Shown one piece after another: positions 61,379-64,000 of a DNA stretch of 64,000 bases (its first letter is position 1; the number at the start of each line of letters is the position of its first letter). The translations under genes and the position numbers were made by a program. Location of the stretch: contig CM030931.1 of the NCBI GenBank assembly GCA_018136815.1, positions 7,460,399-7,524,398 of the forward strand. Direction: 5' to 3'. Below the pieces are notes generated by a model. That model saw nothing but the letters and a program-made list of their open reading frames with translations. It made no database searches and was not told the origin of the DNA. The DNA comes from Isochrysis galbana (lineage: Eukaryota > Haptophyta > Isochrysidales > Isochrysidaceae).

Positions 61379-62462
61379 ATGCTCGCAAGGGGCTCACGCT
61401 CGGCCGCGCGCCCGGCGAGTCGCGTGCTTGCGAGCAGGCTACCCGTGGTGCGGTGCGGCCCTCTCGCGCCTGCGCCGCGCGGAATGTTCACCAAGTTGAG
61501 CGAGACGGCCTCTTACCTAAAGGACACGGAAGCAGATAGGGAGGTCTACCTCATAGGCACCGCGCACATCTCCGCCGAGTCGGCGCGGGAAGTTACTGAA
61601 TTCATCAGACAGGTTAGGCCCGACTATGTTGCCGTCGAGCTTTGCGAACAGCGATACAAGAAGGTCAAGGAGATGCCTGAAGATGCGGGGAAGCCGCATA
61701 ACTTTGCGGAAAGCATACAGACTGTGCTTGCTGCCGTCGGGAAGCACGGCCCTCTGGCAGGTGTCTTTGCTGCGCTAAATGAGGCCATGCGCAACACGGG
61801 ACTTGTGCCAGGAATTGACTTTTATTCGGCCATCAAGGCCGCGGAGGAGGTGGGTGCTAAGGTGAGCCACCACATTGCCGGAGGCATTGAGCTCCTAACC
61901 TTGATGATGCACACAGACCAGGCATTTGCTGGGCCAATGTGTGGATGTCTGGTCGCAGGTGGTGCTCATAGACCGCGATATCGATACCACAATGCGCTTG
62001 CTCCATGAGGCCATCCCAAAGCTCTCTCTCGTGAAGATACTCACTACACCGGAGCCGCCGGAGCTGAGAGATATGGCCAAGAACGCAAGTGCACGCGGTT
62101 CCAGCGTATATGAGGCGCTCAAGCAGCGCAAGAAGCTGGTTCTTCTGAAAAGGCATCTGACCGAGGTGGCAGAGCCAGTCGTCGATGTGATGCTGCATCA
62201 GAGAGACAGGTGAGCCACCTCTGACATGCGTCATGGGGTAGAGGGGATTCTTCGATAGGCTCCATGCCATACTTGAGCTACTTGATTTCAGCCCCTCATC
62301 GCCAGGTTGCGCATGATTGCTACCCGTAGATATATGTTGTGGCAACTCCGTTCGCAATGTCCACGCGGTAAGATTATTGCCGTTGTCGGAATGGCGCACA
62401 TGGACGGGATTGAGACGCTTTGGAAGGATAACAGAAAGCGCGCGATAGACGGCGGCAATTGA
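61379..62462 (+). CDS. TraB/PrgY-domain protein (TRABD-like)
   Basis: Exons 61379-61861, 61959-62209 and 62306-62462 join across three-phase-consistent GT-AG introns to give 296 residues. TraB-family hallmarks are VYLIGTAHISAESAREV near the N-terminus, RPDYVAVELCEQRY, the VVLIDRDIDTTMRLL segment opening exon 2, and IIAVVGMAHMDGIE near the end (two H-containing motifs that pair in the fold). The ~35 residues before MFTKLSE are Arg/Ala/Ser-rich (MLARGSRSAARPASRV) and look like an organelle-targeting peptide, probably mitochondrial. Eukaryotic TRABD proteins act at mitochondrial or ER contacts; the biochemical role is not settled. The chosen Met gives the targeting peptide; earlier in-frame Mets lie in low-complexity sequence. 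Complete. Confidence 0.9.
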
Positions 62463-62689
62463 AGAGCCCCCACCATAAAGGGATTGTGGGGCTCCTCTTT
62501 TTGTGCGGATGCAAGCCATAGCGCTGCTCATTGCTGGATCAAGACTTGCGCTATGAATCACAAGGCAAAATACGACAATAAAAGATTCAGCCTCGCGGAA
62601 CACTTGGAAGTTGCGAATGGTCTTCTCAAATTAGGGGGTCCAACTTTCAACTTTCAAGTCATGTCTTTAGTTCGCTCTGACTCACGTCA

Positions 62690-62770
62690 ACTATCAGTAA
62701 ACTGATAGGGTCATGGAGCGCGCGCCGCCTCCCTCCCTCGCTGCCGCGGCCCTCGCTGCGATGGATGAAG
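62690..62770 (+). mobile_element. LINE 5'-end fragment, copy 1
   Basis: AAACTGATAGGGTCATGGAG opens a frame MERAPPPSLAAAALAAMDEA, after which the sequence jumps into leader repeat D. The same start is at 63949 and at 36885 on the minus strand. Confidence 0.65.
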
Positions 62771-62775
62771 CAAAA

Positions 62776-62900
62776 AAAAAGCCTTTTAAAATTCTCGCCT
62801 CGCGCGTGGCCGTGGGGTTAACTACTGTAGCCACACCCATTTCCCTTCCTCTCCCTCACTTCCCGCTTTGCGGCGACTCCCCTCGGCGTGTATACGCTAT
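62776..62900 (+). repeat. Leader repeat D, copy 4
   Basis: CCTTTTAAAATTCTCGCCTCG, GGGGTTAACTACTGTAGCC and ACACCCATTTCCCTTCC; stops matching near 62895. Confidence 0.65.
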
Positions 62901-63014
62901 ACATATGCCTTGTAGGGATCGGCTTGAAACCGCCAAAAGGCTTCATTAAGATAGAGGTAGTAAGTAATACAGTCTGCTCGCCGCGACAACGCTCGCCCCC
63001 CGTCTCTGGCCTGC

Positions 63015-63587
63015 ATGGCCGACGTGTTGGCCGACCTCGCTGATACTGCGGTAGTGCTTCCGCAGTGCCAGCTAGCACTATGGCTGGCATGCGAAGCTGG
63101 CGATCCGCATGCCACCGTGCGGGCCCTCGTCGCCGGCGCGAGCATCACTGCGTCGAACAAGATGGGCTGGAACGCAATGCATCGCGCATGCATGACAGGA
63201 GATGAAAACGTTGTGAGAGCACTGCTGGTCTCGGCAGGAGCAGAAGAGGCCATCGCTGCGCGAGATACAGAAGGGTATACTCCGTTGCATATCGCCGCCG
63301 GACGTGGGCATACTCACGCTGTTCGTCGGCTGCTCAGTGCTGGCGCTAGAGCAGATGCCACGAGCAAAGATGGCTCCACCCCGATGCACATGGCATGCCG
63401 TGCGCTGGCGGAGTCATCAGAGCCTGACAAACTGGACTTGCAAGAGCGGATTTTTAATGTCATGCTTCTCATACTGGCGGGCGGTGGGCTGTTGGAATCA
63501 AGAGATGCGAAGGGGATCCCCGCTGTGCAAATCCTCACGCACATACAAAGAAGTAAGCTCCTGTCTAGAATTCATGGGGAAAATTGA
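63015..63587 (+). CDS. Ankyrin-repeat protein
   Basis: A 190-residue single-exon frame starts MADVLADLADTAVVL. Residues ~22-130 hold three to four ankyrin repeats: WLACEAGDPHATVRALVAGA, MGWNAMHRACMTGDENVVRA, EGYTPLHIAAGRGHTHAVRR and DGSTPMHMACRALAE. The TPLHIAA and equivalent turns are clear. The rest is helical and may hold a fourth or fifth repeat. Ankyrin stacks bind other proteins; no other domain indicates a partner. The stop at 63587 is followed within 210 bases by repeat B. Confidence 0.85.
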   Translation: MADVLADLADTAVVLPQCQLALWLACEAGDPHATVRALVAGASITASNKMGWNAMHRACMTGDENVVRALLVSAGAEEAIAARDTEGYTPLHIAAGRGHTHAVRRLLSAGARADATSKDGSTPMHMACRALAESSEPDKLDLQERIFNVMLLILAGGGLLESRDAKGIPAVQILTHIQRSKLLSRIHGEN

Positions 63588-63794
63588 TGCGGATCAGACA
63601 GATGGCCCACTGTTGACTGTTTACATTTGATTTGAGATGGCAGGATGGACGCCCAAAGCATTACCGATTTCAGCGTCCCAGTCACGCAATGGCCGAGGCC
63701 GGTCCATGCGGCATGCCATGGTGACACCGTAATATTATTCAATATTGTTAGTAGTAGTAAAATTAGAAAATTCTTAATATTCACGCCACATAAT

Positions 63795-63850
63795 AATAAT
63801 CAATGTTATATCCTAGCCAACCCCACTAGTCAATTGGACATAACTTTCGC
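63795..63850 (+). repeat. Repeat B, copy 4 (short)
   Basis: TTATATCCTAGCCAACCCCA and CTAGTCAATTGGACATAACT, preceded by an AATAATAATAAT tail-like stretch. Confidence 0.65.
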
Positions 63851-63925
63851 CCGCGCACCCCCGAGAACGGAGGCACCACAGCCTGCATGCTGGCAGCAGC
63901 AGCATGCAGCACACCCACATGTAAA

Positions 63926-64000
63926 CTGATAGGGTCATGGAGCGCGCGCCGCCTCCCGCCCTCGCTGCCGCCGCCCTCGCCGCCATGGACGAAGCGTTCA
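63926..64000 (+). mobile_element. LINE 5'-end fragment, copy 2 (runs off the window)
   Basis: AAACTGATAGGGTCATGGAG opens a frame MERAPPPALAAAALAAMDEA that is still open at the last base. Confidence 0.65.

Overview
This window is nuclear DNA from a eukaryote. It is GC-rich and full of transposons, with intron-bearing genes on both strands. The best clue to the organism is an intact nuclear gene for the cytochrome b6f Rieske protein (petC, 24782-25769). Its N-terminus looks like an ER signal followed by a plastid transit region, as in algae with red-derived secondary plastids. A vanadium haloperoxidase and two apparent GC-AG introns fit a marine alga. I infer a haptophyte-like alga, but the species is not settled from the sequence.

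Host genes, left to right: TM9SF nonaspanin (minus, cut by the window start); a short Qc-SNARE (minus); a two-exon Cys-rich protein of unknown role (minus); an RS-rich LENG8/SAC3-like protein (plus); ASC-1/TRIP4 in seven exons (plus, 13882-17218); a vanadium-dependent haloperoxidase (minus); petC (plus); a small EPGCxPxETV-type protein (minus); a membrane protein with two galactose-binding-like domains (plus); a WW / C2H2-like / RanBP2-type zinc-finger RS protein (minus); tRNA methyltransferase DNMT2 (minus); the GATOR2 subunit MIOS (plus); an MDR quinone-oxidoreductase-like enzyme (minus); a small dual-acylated AKAP-like protein (plus); a TraB-domain protein (plus); and an ankyrin protein (plus). 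This is a housekeeping mix (membrane traffic, mTORC1 control, tRNA modification, RNA processing, photosynthesis) with no sign of operon-like grouping.

Mobile and repetitive DNA fills most of the rest. There is a hAT transposon with near-perfect ends and an 8-bp target-site duplication (41484-43881), a second non-autonomous hAT-like element (46426-47374), and two MITE-like elements (7832-8314, 30931-31128). An endonuclease-type LINE family is present as internally deleted copies and as fragments that keep only the 5' end. Two oppositely oriented copies of a ~550-bp LTR-like unit bracket petC. A dispersed gene resembling the MGQY...VGDY family occurs twice. Several interspersed repeat families recur; one of them ('repeat A') lies just upstream of four plus-strand genes, each time in the gene's own orientation.

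Exon borders were set by hand from reading-frame continuity, splice dinucleotides and remembered family sequences. No transcript or database evidence was available.
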